Origin: Stromatinia cepivora
Taxonomy: Eukaryota > Ascomycota > Leotiomycetes > Helotiales > Sclerotiniaceae
Length of the DNA: 64,000 nt
Reading direction: 5' to 3'
Assembly (NCBI GenBank): GCA_014898415.1
Contig: RCTD01000006.1
Location: forward strand, 2,170,001 to 2,234,000
The notes below the pieces were generated by a model. It did no database searches and had not been told where the DNA came from. It saw only the letters and a list, made by a program, of their open reading frames with translations. The position numbers and the translations under genes were made by a program. Shown one piece after another: positions 25,891-37,962 of this stretch. How positions within the stretch are numbered: position 1 is the stretch's first letter; each line of letters starts with the position of its first letter.

Positions 25891-28800
25891 TTGTTGTTGG
25901 TTTATAATTTTATTTTTATTTTTATTTGAAGAGTGATAATACGATAGTATATTAGCAGGGAATTTGAGTTTACAGTGCATCAGTGCAGCGGTGCAGCGGT
26001 GCAGCGGTGTATGATATCGTCGTGCGATATTTTGCAGGAACATAAGGCTCAGGGTGAATGACGAAGTTAGGTCTACCGCCTACTACTCCATTAAAGCGAA
26101 ACAAGTCTCTTGACCTCAGATCACAATGGTAATAAATAAAACAAAACAACAGATTATCGCATGTTGATGTTGTATATGTGGAAGCGATAGAGGGCGCTGT
26201 TTAAATAGACGGGTGGGACTTTCGGACTTTGGGGGAAGGGGGGGTTTTGGAAGAGCGAATAGGCATGCGGATGTGGTGTTGCATACTCTCTCTCCTTTTT
26301 ACCCCGCTGCATTCGGGTTTGTTCACGAATATACTTATTATAAATCTTATATTTATTCTCGTCATCTTTCCTTGTACTTTTTTATCCGGCGCGGTTTTGG
26401 GAATCTTGTCGTGCGTATAAAGAGACTAAATTTCGATTTTTGGAATAGTATATCGCATAAATAGGAGGAAAGGCTTAATACATGCATCAAGATCCTCAGG
26501 TTTGGGATACTGTTGTATTGGGTTTGTATTGAAGTTGTGGGGATGATGGGTGAAGATAGAGGATTAATTTCCTGCTACTGTTCAATTTATTGTTACTATC
26601 GATCTTTTCTTTCCTTTGGTGTTGGTTTGTGTTTTTGTTATTGTTATTGTCTTTGGTTTTATTTATTTTATATTTATAGTCTCTTTCTTTTTGGGTTGTT
26701 GTGCAAATGCTTCTTTGAGAGGGCTAGGGTTGATGTAGAGTAATATCAAGAAGTCACAATATAATATGGCTCAGGATGAGCTGTTTTGATTACATCAATC
26801 CTTTGATTGAAATGCAGATAGAATTAGAGGAGTATGTCTATAAAGCGATGTTTTGCTATCGTTGTCCTACTTTGTGATTGATGGGAATATAATTTTAAAA
26901 CGACAATAAGTGATTAGTAATTACCATCATCTTTTATTTCCCTCCTCATCTCTTCCGAATTTCAGGCTAATGCTATCCTCTTACTCCCACCCCAATTACA
27001 CAGCACAACACTTCCAAACGCTTTCGAAATTGAACATCAACATCTGCCACAGAATAGTAATTACCGTAGCTCTTTTGCCACGGAGCATATTGCGAATATT
27101 GCGCAGTCACGCTTTATGTATAGTATTGCGGGTATGGAGAGAAGGTATTGTATTTATATAGTTCGGGATAGGTGAAATAAAGAATAGGATAGAGTTAAAA
27201 ATCGAGATCAAGGATGAAGTAGGGAAGTTGGTACTTTGAGCTATGTCTTTGAGCTAGGTAGGTATAGGATACGAGAAACGGGAGACTCAATCACTTATCT
27301 CTACCCTACTAGTAGAGCTCCGCGCTGATCGAAAATTCGTGGGAGTTTATTTATGAGTTCTTGAGAGACATTTACGAGTTTGAGTACGCGATGATAATTG
27401 ACCAACGTTATTAAGACGTCAAGATAGTGACTGCAATACTCCGGCAAGGTTTCTGTGGATGACATGACATGCTGAAAGTGAGCTAACCTGTTTTGAAAGG
27501 GAGTTTCACGTTGGATGTGATGGTCTAGAATCTTTATGCGCAATGGGAGAAGAGGCCTTTATTATTGTCCTGGAGTTATTCCTGTTACTATTATTGTTGA
27601 CATTTTCACTCTCCTCTCTCGTTGTCAGTTATTTTGTTTTGATGTCATGTTTTCTCAAAATTAGTGGCGGGGTACAATATTTACATCTAGCGATTCTTTT
27701 CATGTTATTTTCCTTTGGATTGAAGGAGGGATAGTGAGTAGTAATATAGTGATATTTCATTTTTAGTCTTTTCTCCATCCTCTCAAAGTGATATTGCTGG
27801 AATTAACAAACAGGAGATAGTTAAATTTGTAGAAAATGCGAAAAAGGAAGATAGTTGGGGTAAACGGGATTGATTAGGATATTTATTTAGTAAACCGCAT
27901 AGATTCGAATACCCATATGAAAAGAGCAAAAGAAGCTTACTCAGCTCTTCATTCAGATATCGAAAATGATCAATTCGAATTTGTCGCCAGGAACTCCAGT
28001 TATTTATTAATAAAGATATTCGATGAATAAGACCTCCATGCTCTGATTGTCTGGCAGATCAAAATATGTGGTTATCAGGGCCATACAGACCTCTTAGGCC
28101 GAAGCTATAGTTCCAGATAAAAGAGAGGGCGATTAATCCATTGAAATTCTTTCTACTATGAAAATATTAATCTTATATTTTCTTCTTCGTCCAAATGACA
28201 GTGAGTAGGTATTCAGCGTTCTGGATTTTTCACCACCTAAATGAAAACTTGCGTTATTGCTCCTCATCACTGCCACTTTGAACTCCCCCGCCATATTTCC
28301 TACAGCTCTCTTTCCCCTCCAGATAAAGGTAGTGGGGCTCGTGCAGCATTGGCGATCATCATTTCGTTAATTCGTCCATTATATCTATCGATATAATCGA
28401 GCTTCCTGTATTGCTCGCTAAGGATATTGGGGAATAGGGGTGAAATGTAAGTCTTATATAAATTATGCTACCAACACTAGCGCAATGGAAACAAAACTTC
28501 AAGCATTAATAAATCAAAGTCTCAAAAACTTGAGAGCTTACCACTAAAAAAAACACAAATTATGAGAGCGGATATTCAGCTCTGTCGTGACTCCTTTATC
28601 AGCTACTTAATATATATGTTATTGGAGCGCTATGCTCAATGAAAGCGATACACCTTTAAATTAGTTTGCACCCGAGGAGAGGATCATATTGAACCTGGAG
28701 CAGATTTTTTGTTTGAAATGAAAGCGTGTCGTTCTTGGTTTGCGACTTGAAAATGATGGCGAAATGAAAGAATTACCCTCTTGCAGAAGTAGAGAGAATT

Positions 28801-29261
28801 GTTTTTGAGGTTTCAGAACTAATTAGATACGAGATTGATCTATGCGTAGAATTATTCATCAGTAATCTTTGTCACAGTGTGTAACATGTGTGCCATCATC
28901 TTCACGCCTCAAGTGGCTTTGTTTAATGTGTTCATATTTAATAAGGAGAAAAGTGTAGAATCCCCATTTTAATTTTTTAGTATATTCTTTTGGAAACTGT
29001 CGGAATTTTTGGAGGTTTAGTATGATAGAGAAAAGAAAAGAAAATCTACGAATTGTATTGAATCAAATCAGTTTATTAGGATTATTTCGATTGAATTATA
29101 CAACTAATCGTAATTGTTAACGGGTATATAGGTGTCCCGCGAAAAAAAAAACCTCGTGGTAGTATGACGCGGAAAATACTACTGTTTGACGATTGTCAGA
29201 ATCTAACTTGTATAACCTTTGCCTTTTATATTTATTTATCATCTGAGAATGATAATCGGAG

Positions 29262-29418
29262 TAAGAAGAAGAATAAGAAGAAGAATAAGAAGAAGAATAA
29301 GAAGAAGAATAAGAAGAAGAATAAGAAGAAGAATAAGAAGAAGAATAAGAAGAAGAATAAGAAGAAGAATAAGAAGAAGAATAAGAATAAGAAGAAGAAG
29401 AAGAATAAGAATAAGAAT
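29262..29418. repeat. Purine-only tandem repeat, 12-bp unit AAGAAGAATAAG
   Basis: About 13 units of a purine-rich 12-mer, decaying at the right end. It keeps two plus-strand frames open (Lys/Asn and Arg/Ile repeats), which are artefacts of the repeat. It lies about 650 bp beyond the end of the MFS transporter gene. Confidence 0.9.
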
Positions 29419-30068
29419 TAGGACAACCTCCCTCTAAATCGCATTACTAAACTTCCAATCTTCCCTCACAAACACACCCACAAAATCCACAAAGAATGCA
29501 TATCCCATCCAGATACGTAACCAAGCATACCCAAACCCAAATCTCAAAGACAAGACAAGATTAACACATAGAGCTTTAGAATCACAAATATCACCACCAT
29601 CAATTAGTCGGTATAGAATACTTTTGTTTTATGCAGACTATCGATTTAGCAGATATTCATATTCGTTTTGAATGGAATGTTATTATTAGAATTGGAGTTT
29701 TCCTATTTCTTATCATAAAATTTATTTACACGTGAGAGAGCGTGTTCTGTACCTTTTGATTTTGATTTTGCGTTCAACGCTTGTTGAATGTTGGTATTGG
29801 TATTGCCATTGCCATCCTATATCAATACAATTATAAAACATTCGGCCTTTATTATTCTCTTTTGAAATGGTAAAATGAAAAATATAATATAGCTCATTGA
29901 GTATCATTTATCTATCTATCTGGTCGTTATAAAAAATTGTACATAATACACATAAAGTTACAAATGCTCTCACTGTCCAACTCCCAACTCCCGGATTATC
30001 TAATCCACCTCCATCACCATCTCCATGCACCCACCCTCATGCCATATCTACACCACAAATTCCATTTC

Positions 30069-31784
30069 TCAAAGATTAAGCGGATATCTCTTCCTAATCC
30101 GCCCACCATACTTATAAATCAACCCAGTCGCGGGAATCATCGCTATTGCGATAAACCCCAACATACTATTTCCCCATCCCAATCCCAATTTCGCATAAAT
30201 GCTCGGTGCAGCCAATGGCAACACAGCTCCAAAAAGACTCCTACTAGCCGTCATTGCCGCCGTCGCGCTTGCTGCGAACAGTGGAAAACTATCAATAATA
30301 TACGTCTGAATCGGGATAAAAACCCCCATCATCCCAAATCCAAATGGGATAAGTCCGATGACGGGTATTATCCAATGAGCGTGTTTATCTGCTGACCATC
30401 CATACCAGAAAAAGGTGATGGGGATGAATAATGAGAAGAAGAGACAGGCTGGTAAACGCATTTCTGGTTCGAAGATACCTTTATTGTCGGCTGTCATCCG
30501 GATGACGGTTGCGTCGGAGATTTTCGTTACTAGAGCCAAACCGGAAAAGAACCCAATGCCGATGCCAATATATGCGAGACCACAAAGTCCTACACTCCAT
30601 CCGTATTGTTCTTGAAATACTGGAGTAATTGTGGTGAACAAAAGGTACAACAAACTGTACGCGAAACAGATATATAGCGAAAGTATGAAAACGATTGGTG
30701 ACATGAACAACATTTTGAGGGGTCGAACGAGGCCATTGATGAGAACAGTCCTGGTGCTAGGATCGCTTCCAAGATCATAGCAGGACATTAAATCAGGACG
30801 ATTAAGCTCTATACGAAGCTTCTGAGTTTTCCTTCGGATTAGAACTGGAGGATAAGTCTCGCGGTTGAATATTTCGATGCCAATTGTCGTTACTGTGCTG
30901 GCACAGAATATAGCCCAGAAAATCCAATGCCAGCCAACTCTTTCCGCTATGAAACCTCCACAGATGGGACCTATCACAGGTCCAAACAAAGGGCCGATGG
31001 TGTAAGCTGCTGAAGCTGCTCCACGTTGCTCGCGTCGAAAAAGATCAGCAATAACACCACCACCAAGTGCCAAACATCCGGAGCCGCCAATACCTGCAAA
31101 GAAACGAAATATTATGAGTGCGGTAAGATTAGGAGCAAGAGCGCAGCCTATCTGAAAGAGACAGAAAACAATATTGGATGCACAAAGTACCGGTCGTCTT
31201 CCATAAATCTCCGACAATGGGGATAAAAAAAGAGGTCCGAATACAATGCCTAAAAGGAAGACAGTAACAGTAAAGGTACTTAATGTTTCGTTGTGATTTT
31301 TAAATGTTTGTTCGATATAAGGCACACCAGGAGCAACCATCGAAGATGCTAGAGGACTGACGACAGTGATGCTTGATATTAGTCCTAGAAGAAGCCATTT
31401 TCGACTCGGAGGAAAGTTTTGAGGATTGTTTGGATCGTCCTGACCATCCCAACCAATAATGCCTGCATTTAAATCTGTTTCTGGAAACAGTGCGTCACTT
31501 GGCTTGGTTTGTGCGGGAGTATCGTTCAATTCATTAGCCGTCTATATTCAGTTAGCCTATTGGATCAAAGAAGGTTGCAGAGTACATGCCTTTGGATAAT
31601 TAACTAGGGCTATGTCCGAGAGATTTGATGGTTCTTCAAATTTGTGACCGCTGACATTATTACTCTTATAGCTGCTACCAGTATGCACTCTCTCTACAGA
31701 ATATGTATGTGATGTATTTGAACCATATAATGTTTCCTCAGATCCAGCCGTCCGCTTGTGCCCGCGCTCCTCTCCGTCAAACAT
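30069..31784 (-). CDS. Major facilitator superfamily drug:H+ antiporter-like transporter
   Basis: Plasma-membrane proton-coupled exporter of the DHA1-like group; substrate unknown. Exon 2 (31541-30069) encodes about 490 residues with roughly 12 hydrophobic segments. It has L-S-E-I-Y-G-R-R-P-V (motif A, loop 2-3), R-F-F-A-G-I-G-G-S-G (motif B) and G-P-L-F-G-P-V-I-G-P-I-C-G-G-F (antiporter motif C). Just before the first segment, D-D-P-N-N-P-Q-N-F-P-P-S-R-K-W is the usual cytosolic lead-in of fungal DHA1 proteins. A hydrophilic N-terminal exon starts at ATG 31784. Joining needs either a GC-AG intron (exon 1 31784-31590, donor AAG/GCATGT, total about 555 residues) or a GT donor slightly upstream (CTA/GTTAAT). 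The obvious GTACTC donor leads at once to a stop. The TM region is certain; the first junction is not. Confidence 0.85.
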
Positions 31785-33209
31785 TTTTAATGCTTGAACG
31801 AGACTTCTCTATGTAAGGAAAACTGAAATAATTTGTGCTCAATGAACCTCGTGGTTCTCGAAAGAATCAGCAAATTATTTTGAAATTATGGATGATGTTT
31901 GTAGTGTGGATCCGTAGGAGCGATTACTCCAATCTTTCTTCGGTTTTTTTCTGCTCTCAGATTGATCAAGAACCGATTCTTGTACGTTTGTCTCCTCCTG
32001 GTCTCGCTCAAACGGAATGAATACTGGATAGTGACTTTAGAATAAAAACGATTGTGCGAGAAAGTAAATTACGAATGTGTCGCTCGATATGGAGAGAAAA
32101 AAAAAACCATCTGAAAAGCGTTGCACATTTACTAGGCATGCAAAGAAAAGGCTCCATGAACATCTCATAGTGCAGCTATGTACACAACATATCACACAAA
32201 TTGCTCCACCCTTCGGATCCGAACATTCCCGGATAAAAAGTTCTGGCTTACATTTCTCAGCTTGGTGTAATCTACTGTAATCATCGTGACATTAATAAGA
32301 TATTATAAGCCGGATCCGATTAACTGAGTAGATTTGAAATATAATCCCACGAGACTCTCATGAAGTGGATTTGATTCACTATTGCACTCACAATAGTTCA
32401 ACAAATCGATGTCTAAGTAAAATTCGAAGAGGGACACTTCACCGGAAGTATCTCCTTCTCTACCAAAGCACGTCGGTGCCTTGCAGGTTGGTTACATTGC
32501 CAGCACCAGAGCTCCATTGAAAATACTATTGTCCTCGCCACTGAGATTGAGATGTTGCATTAGACGGAAATGCAACATTTCGAAGAACAATGGCACGTAA
32601 GTATATTTCAGATAGTGGGCTTGACACGATCCATCGAGAAGCCTTTGTTGATGGAACTAAAACTTCATTGTATCCAACATCGAAAGCCTTATTTGTACCA
32701 TGTTCGCCTGAAGACTGCCTCACCATGTGGCAACAGTAGAAGAACGATAGGTGGAGATGAAAATGAAGATTGTTGCAAAAATCTGCCTACGGTCGCACCA
32801 ACACCAGAAGAGATATTGAAGATGTCAATGAAAATGTCCGTCCGTTACTTCCGTGCAAGGCTGAGTAACACGTGGGGACTAGCGCCATCTCAGCGGGCCC
32901 TAGGAGTGACCCCATAAACCTTAGGACAACCAAATCATCTTGACCTCGAAACCGTACCATAGCCTTCAATTGATCACTTTCGAGCCACTTCACCTCATTC
33001 ATATGGGATGTTATTCACCTTACTTAAATGATCATCAATTGTGCTATCAAGAAATGTGAATAAACCACAACAAGGTTCTGGCTTTTGAATTGCTACGGTA
33101 TACAATCTTACTCACTTGCTTATAATCTCCTGCCCCACTACCTCCCACTATCCATCGTTCGTGATTACAATCTTTACGCGTACCCAACTTTTGATAGGAA
33201 TCCGGAGCA
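31785..33209. other. Intergenic region with a possible unrecognised plus-strand coding remnant
   Basis: Mostly nothing recognisable. At about 32550-32735 a plus-strand frame running through an ATG at 32590 has protein-like composition (ending P-E-D-C-L-T-M-W-Q-Q). A neighbouring frame at about 32728-32917 also looks coding (E-D-C-C-K-N-L-P-T-V-A-P-T-P-E-E). I could not join them with consensus splice sites and do not recognise the family. It could be a small spliced gene or a relic. Confidence 0.3.
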
Positions 33210-34455
33210 ATGGCCAAAAAATCAAAGAAGATTCCGAGCCCATCTCGAAGTGTTTCTGACATCTCCAGCGATGGCGATGGAGCTCCCGTTTATACACCAC
33301 CTGAAACTGAGTCCACCGATGCTCCTTCAAGCTCAACTCATCTCCCAGACACAAGTCATCTCAGCGACATAATACAAGGACTTCAAGATGTCAAACTTCG
33401 ACAAGATAAGGTTGATAAGGTAGAGCAAGAGACAGATAAGGGTGTTTCTGCGAAGAAGAAGAGGAGTAGAAGAGACAATCGTTTCTTAGGCAAGAAATTG
33501 GTTCCCGCAGATATCACTGTCAGCAATGTTGCCGACTCCCTCCAGAACCTTGTAGTTTCCGAAAAAGAGACAAATAATTTGGAGCAAGAGCAAATCAATG
33601 CGAAGTCTGCAAAGAACAGGAGGGAAAAAGAGAGGAAGAAGAGAAGCAAGGCTAGAAAGGCTGAGGAGGAAGCCAAGAAGGAAATAAATGCGACAATCGC
33701 GAATGACAAGTTCAAATCCATGGAGGACAAGAAAGAGGATTCAGAAAAAGAGGCGGGAGAGAAGGATATATCCGACTCTAAGTGGCTCAAGAACTCGGGA
33801 TGGAACGACATGAAATGTTTCATGATAGCTCATGGTTTTAAATGGGGTGTCGTTGATGACTATGATGCGGCGAAAGAGTTGATTAAGAGAATCAGGGAGG
33901 ATCAAGCTTCTGAGAAACATGTCGAACCAGAACCACCAAAGAAAAAAGTGGTCAAAGATGTTTCTGTATCCAAACCAAAGACAACCAAGACCAAGGAGGA
34001 TCAAACTTCTGAGAAACCAGAACCACCAAAGAAGGAGGTAGTCGGGAATGCCTCTTCCAAGCAAAAATTGACGAAGACCAAGAAGAATACTGTAGTCGGC
34101 TTGTGGGAAGATTATTTCGGAAATGAAACTCAGCTTGCAAACTGGCAGAGACTCTGCGTCGATGTTGGCATGGAAGAGATACCTACTAGTATTACTCAGT
34201 GTCGCAAGGTAAGTGATTCAAATTTCCTCAATTTCAGTACTGATGCTAATGTACATTTTATAGGCTTTAGGAAAAGTCTGGGTCAACATCTTCGATTTCC
34301 TGGATGCTAAGGCTGAAGGTAAACCAGTAAAGAGATACAGCAGCGAACATAAGCTTGCTACATATACATTGAAATCCCGCAAGATATTTCCAAAGAATCG
34401 TGCTAAGCAAGGTGGTCCTGCTAGAGTACTATTGGCACATATTTTCGGACATTAA
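33210..34455 (+). CDS. Hypothetical lysine/glutamate-rich protein with conserved C-terminal module
   Basis: Two exons, 33210-34208 and 34264-34455, with a 55-bp GT-AG intron (AAG/GTAAGT...TTTATAG). The joined frame gives 396 residues. The N-terminal two thirds are highly charged and probably disordered, with basic clusters (K-K-K-R-S-R-R-D near 83 and R-R-E-K-E-R-K-K-R-S-K near 137) that could act as nuclear localisation signals. Two near-copies of an E-D-Q-x-S-E-K-x-x-P-E-P-P-K-K-x-V-V repeat lie around residues 232-275. The C-terminal ~100 residues contain W-Q-R-L-C-V-D-V-G, then I-T-Q-C-R-K-A-L-G-K-V-W-V-N-I across the splice junction. I recall similar modules in lineage-specific Leotiomycete proteins, but no function. 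The splice call is supported because exon 2 continues that motif. Confidence 0.75.
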
Positions 34456-35943
34456 GGGTGGATTGATCAGGCATTTCGGGGCGTTGTTTTCCAGCATATT
34501 ACGTGATGATGATTTTAATGGGCATACGAATGAGATATCAGGGAATTTGACTTTGCAGTTGGGATATTACGATTGGGATAAGTTGCTGAATATTGGCATG
34601 GGATTTGTATGCGCGTTCTTTATATTGCGTTTGGCTGGGATCTTCTTATGGCCCTGGGTGTGAACAGCTAGATATATCTTGCATATACAAGCGTTTTTCA
34701 CATATTCATTTGTCTTACCTTTACTGATATGATGTCTCCTTTTCGCTCTTTTTATTCTTCACTCCATAATCATCTATTTCCGATTCCTCTCTTCCTTAAT
34801 CACTCCTCTCTTATTCTTTCCCACTTCCCTATCGTTGTATATCATTCCATACTGCAACTCTATTCATCATATTCATCATATCACACTCCTCTTCAAAAAA
34901 TAAAAGGAGGAACAAGGGAATCGTCCCAAATATCCCCCCATCACATGCTTCGTATCTTACATACCCAAACGTACTTCGCATCCCAAGCATCCCAAACAAA
35001 CCAAGAAAACCAAGAAAACTAACCTTCCTTATCTCCATCCTCCTTTTATAGTCAAACTAGTAGTCCCAGTCGCTCATTCCGAGTGCATGAAAAAATAAAA
35101 TAAAATACCCTTCTGGAAGATATCGTAGGTGATTTGGACGGAATTTTATTTTCTTTTTCTTTTTGGTGAAATGAAAGATAAGCTAGAAAATTGACGGAGA
35201 TTATGTTATGGTGTCACGGTGTAAGGAATTTTTGGGTGGGGGGCGGGGGGGTGATTTGAGTAGGTAGTGTTAGGGTTTGTAGGGAGGTTCATTTTGTTTC
35301 TTTTAAACCTTTCAGAAGGGGTTTTTTTGGGCAGAGATAAATGGTAGAGTATACAATATAAAATTTGGAGAGAAGAAGAGAAAATGGATAATTGGACTTA
35401 TAATCTCAAAATTCTATCTATTTATTACCCCCATCTCTCTATTCTATCCCATAATCTCTCAATCCCTTTACTCTTTCAATTTATCCCCCATAATCTCTCT
35501 TTAATATCCAATATCCAATATCCAATACCCAATACCTAAATCGACATCAATAACAAATCATTAAAGATTAATAAGGATGATAAAAAGAGTAAGATAAATA
35601 AATATGAATTTTTTTTAATTAGAAATGTGGAACTGTGGGACTGTGTTTTTTTGGTGGATGAGTAGGTGTAGAGGGGGAAAAAGGTTGAAGATATTAGGGG
35701 GAGGGTTGGGGGTAGAGGTAGAGGCAGAGGCAGAGGTAAAAGGTAGGAGGTAGATAATGGGGAAAGGGGGAAGATTAGCAGGGGATATAAAATGAAAGGG
35801 TATAAGGATATAGGAATGGAAGGGGATGGATATTTAGAATATTGTATAAATTTATATTTTATGATGAAGTATGGATATGGATATGAGAGGTATTTAGTAG
35901 TACTACTCATACACCTTCATGAATATTACTATTGAAACTTTAC
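34456..35943. other. Intergenic, strand-asymmetric low complexity
   Basis: Holds the 3' ends of the flanking genes. From about 34730 to 34900 the plus strand is pyrimidine-rich; from 35640 to 35830 it is purine-rich (AGGTAGAGGCAGAGG-type runs). Several repeats of ATCCAATA lie near 35500-35535. No gene seen. Confidence 0.5.
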
Positions 35944-37962
35944 TCAAGTTGAGATGATATGCACTACTTCCAAACGTGAAAGAGCCCTTAATCTAAAAGT
36001 ATCATCTACCCAACGCTTACGCTCCAGCTCCTCACTGTTTTCAGCTCCATCCCACATCTCTGAAATCTTGTCACGCCACCCTAATCCAATTCTCTCGTAT
36101 GTATTCTGTTTCCATTGAGGATGCGTTCTCGAAACTGGGGTTAGAACAAGTAATTGTTGTTGATTAGTATCGAGCAGAAATACTACCATACTTTCGCCCT
36201 CCCATGTTGCATCTCTGTAGATGTCTAAATAGATGGTAGGTTCATGATATTAAGCGAGCTCCCATCCGCTTGGCAAGCTTCGCAATTAATGTGATATATA
36301 ACACACCACTGGCCCGTTTTGATAAATCTTGCTGTTCTGATAAAACCTCGACTAGTTAAACTACCGCCTTTGACCTTTCCAAAGGGGTCAATTCCGTCTA
36401 TCTCGGCAGAAACATGCAACTCTTCGAGACTGAAAGGGCCGTTGTTTGTGCCGGAAGGTTAGGAAATAATTCCCTCGACGGACGCCCATGACCATGAAGG
36501 GGCAAGATAACAAGACGGCCGCTTTCAATTTTCCCAAACCTCGCTGAACCAAAGAAAATGTGATAAAAAGTCTTCCACCCATAAGCCCATCAAATAATCG
36601 CCGGGTGCTGCTTTCGATCTTTGATGATATTCATGAGCGATTCTTGACAGAGCTGGGAGCTTGTCCTCGCCCTTCGCTAATTCTCGTTTGGCGTATGTTA
36701 TGACAATGCCTTGCCAGATACTTTGCCAGTTATGATCTTCTCTCATTATTCGTAGATCTGTGGGATCCGTTGCAATAGCGAATGGTTCGTGACCACTTTC
36801 AGAAAAAAACACGCTCGCCACATCGAAAAACAATCTGGGTCTCAAGAAAGCATAAATGGCGGGAAGATAGTATCCCCTCTTGGTATGTCCATCCACCGGT
36901 AGCCAAAATAGATCGATGAAGAAAAGATTGACGACCATGAGAGTCAGTATCCTCCGTTGCATAGAGGGTATTGCCTTTGGGAACAATTCGAAAAATATCC
37001 GATGGAAACTTACGTACAGGGAGACATCCTCGACTGCTTTCCAAGCCGATGGCGATGTAAGCCAACTTGAGCTATAAGAAATATTCATCTTCGAAGATTC
37101 TTCCTCCCAGTCCTCTTTAGAATCCTGGATAATGCACAAGCAGTCAATTCGTATAGTTTAAGCCAAGGAGCCTAGTTAATTCTATGGCTTCCTGGAACAC
37201 TAAGGAGAGCGCTTTCTTAGCAATTCCAGTCGTCATCATTATCGATATTGTGCTCTTAAGAATTCAAAGCATGGTTTCCGGGGGAACCCACCTATGGCTC
37301 AGTGCGATATAGAGTCCTTATCGAGATGGATGCCCGAGTGGCACAGCGGAAAAGTCTCTCAGTAGAATCGTGGAACCACTGACATCAATAATACGCTTTG
37401 GTAGATCACGAGGACGATTGATGAATCTGTCGGTCTGATCCAACGATTTTTCTAGCCATTGTCTCGTCAAATCTGCGCGGACGACGACCAGGAATTTTCA
37501 GTGATGCAATGGTTCCTATTTTGATGGTCAATATTGTCAAGAAATAACAACATCTTAAACAATGGGGTTTGCAGTCATGAACTTTGCTAACCGTCATCTG
37601 TGCATAGGCGGAATAGCTTCACCGGCGGTAAAGATATAATTAATAGCGTTTAGTACTTTGTGTCGCCACCAATTTCTTTCCATTCCATCCAGCTATCCCG
37701 CGCGCCTAACTTCAAGGTTCATAGATGCGCTTTCATTGAATAGACAATATTCATGACGATGTTTATTAAATGACCGTAGAGGGCTGAGGAAATTACTAAT
37801 TCTGTATCTTCTTTTGGTGAGGGGGGCACCTAGGTTTAAAGGAGGCTTGTGAATGTATCCATTAGATAGTATAGCATCAATGTTAATGCCTCGACAGCTT
37901 GTGCAAAGGTTTCCATCCTTGTACGGAGTCATATTTTCTTCTGGGAGCCCTATTCTTTGCAC
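35944..37962 (-). pseudogene. Degenerate HET-domain (heterokaryon incompatibility) gene
   Basis: The minus strand shows the full motif order of a fungal HET protein, spread over several frames. N-terminal N-L-C-T-S-C-R-G-I-N-I-D-A-I lies near 37885-37925. A W-L-E then L-P-K-R-I-I-D-V segment lies near 37360-37450. The HET core starts I-A-L-S-H-R-W near 37290-37310. It continues through F-Q-E-A-I-E-L-T-R-L-L-G-L near 37165-37210, I-D-C-L-C-I-I-Q-D-S near 37120-37150 and G-W-T-Y-Q-E-G-I-L-S near 36860-36890. A C-terminal L-P-A-L-S-R-I-A-H-E-Y and G-L-W-V-E-D-F-L lie near 36560-36660, D-P-F-G-K-V-x-G-G-S-L near 36350-36390, and Y-E-R-I-G-L near 36085. Frames change at least five times, one shift falling in a run of seven T near 36810, and in-frame stops interrupt it near 37270 and 37315. 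Introns cannot explain single-base shifts inside conserved motifs. In intact form such proteins trigger non-self recognition cell death; this copy looks dead. Confidence 0.85.

Larger units (their letters stand above)
16059..30068. other. 14-kb region without a convincing gene
   Basis: The first part should be the cdc25 promoter and 5' UTR, with T-rich tracts at about 16955-16974. Beyond that I find only ORFs below about 150 codons with low-complexity translations, several microsatellites, a hairpin at 19514-19558, and two clusters of TGCA/GTGCAG repeats (about 23825-23910 and 25972-26010). Frames at 20051-20557, 21287-21478 and 27301-27543 (minus) have somewhat protein-like translations but no domain, no partner exon and no clear splice sites. 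Non-coding transcripts or a small fast-evolving gene cannot be excluded. Confidence 0.5.

Noticed and set aside
27301..27543. 80-codon minus-strand frame with natural-looking composition
   Set aside because: No start context, partner exon or family; isolated in low-complexity DNA.
29164..29437. Lys/Asn- and Arg/Ile-repeat frames
   Set aside because: Produced by the 12-bp purine repeat, not protein-coding.
37325..37360. tRNA D-arm-like sequence (GCCCGAGTGGC)
   Set aside because: No T-arm or acceptor stem around it, and the minus strand here codes for the HET relic.
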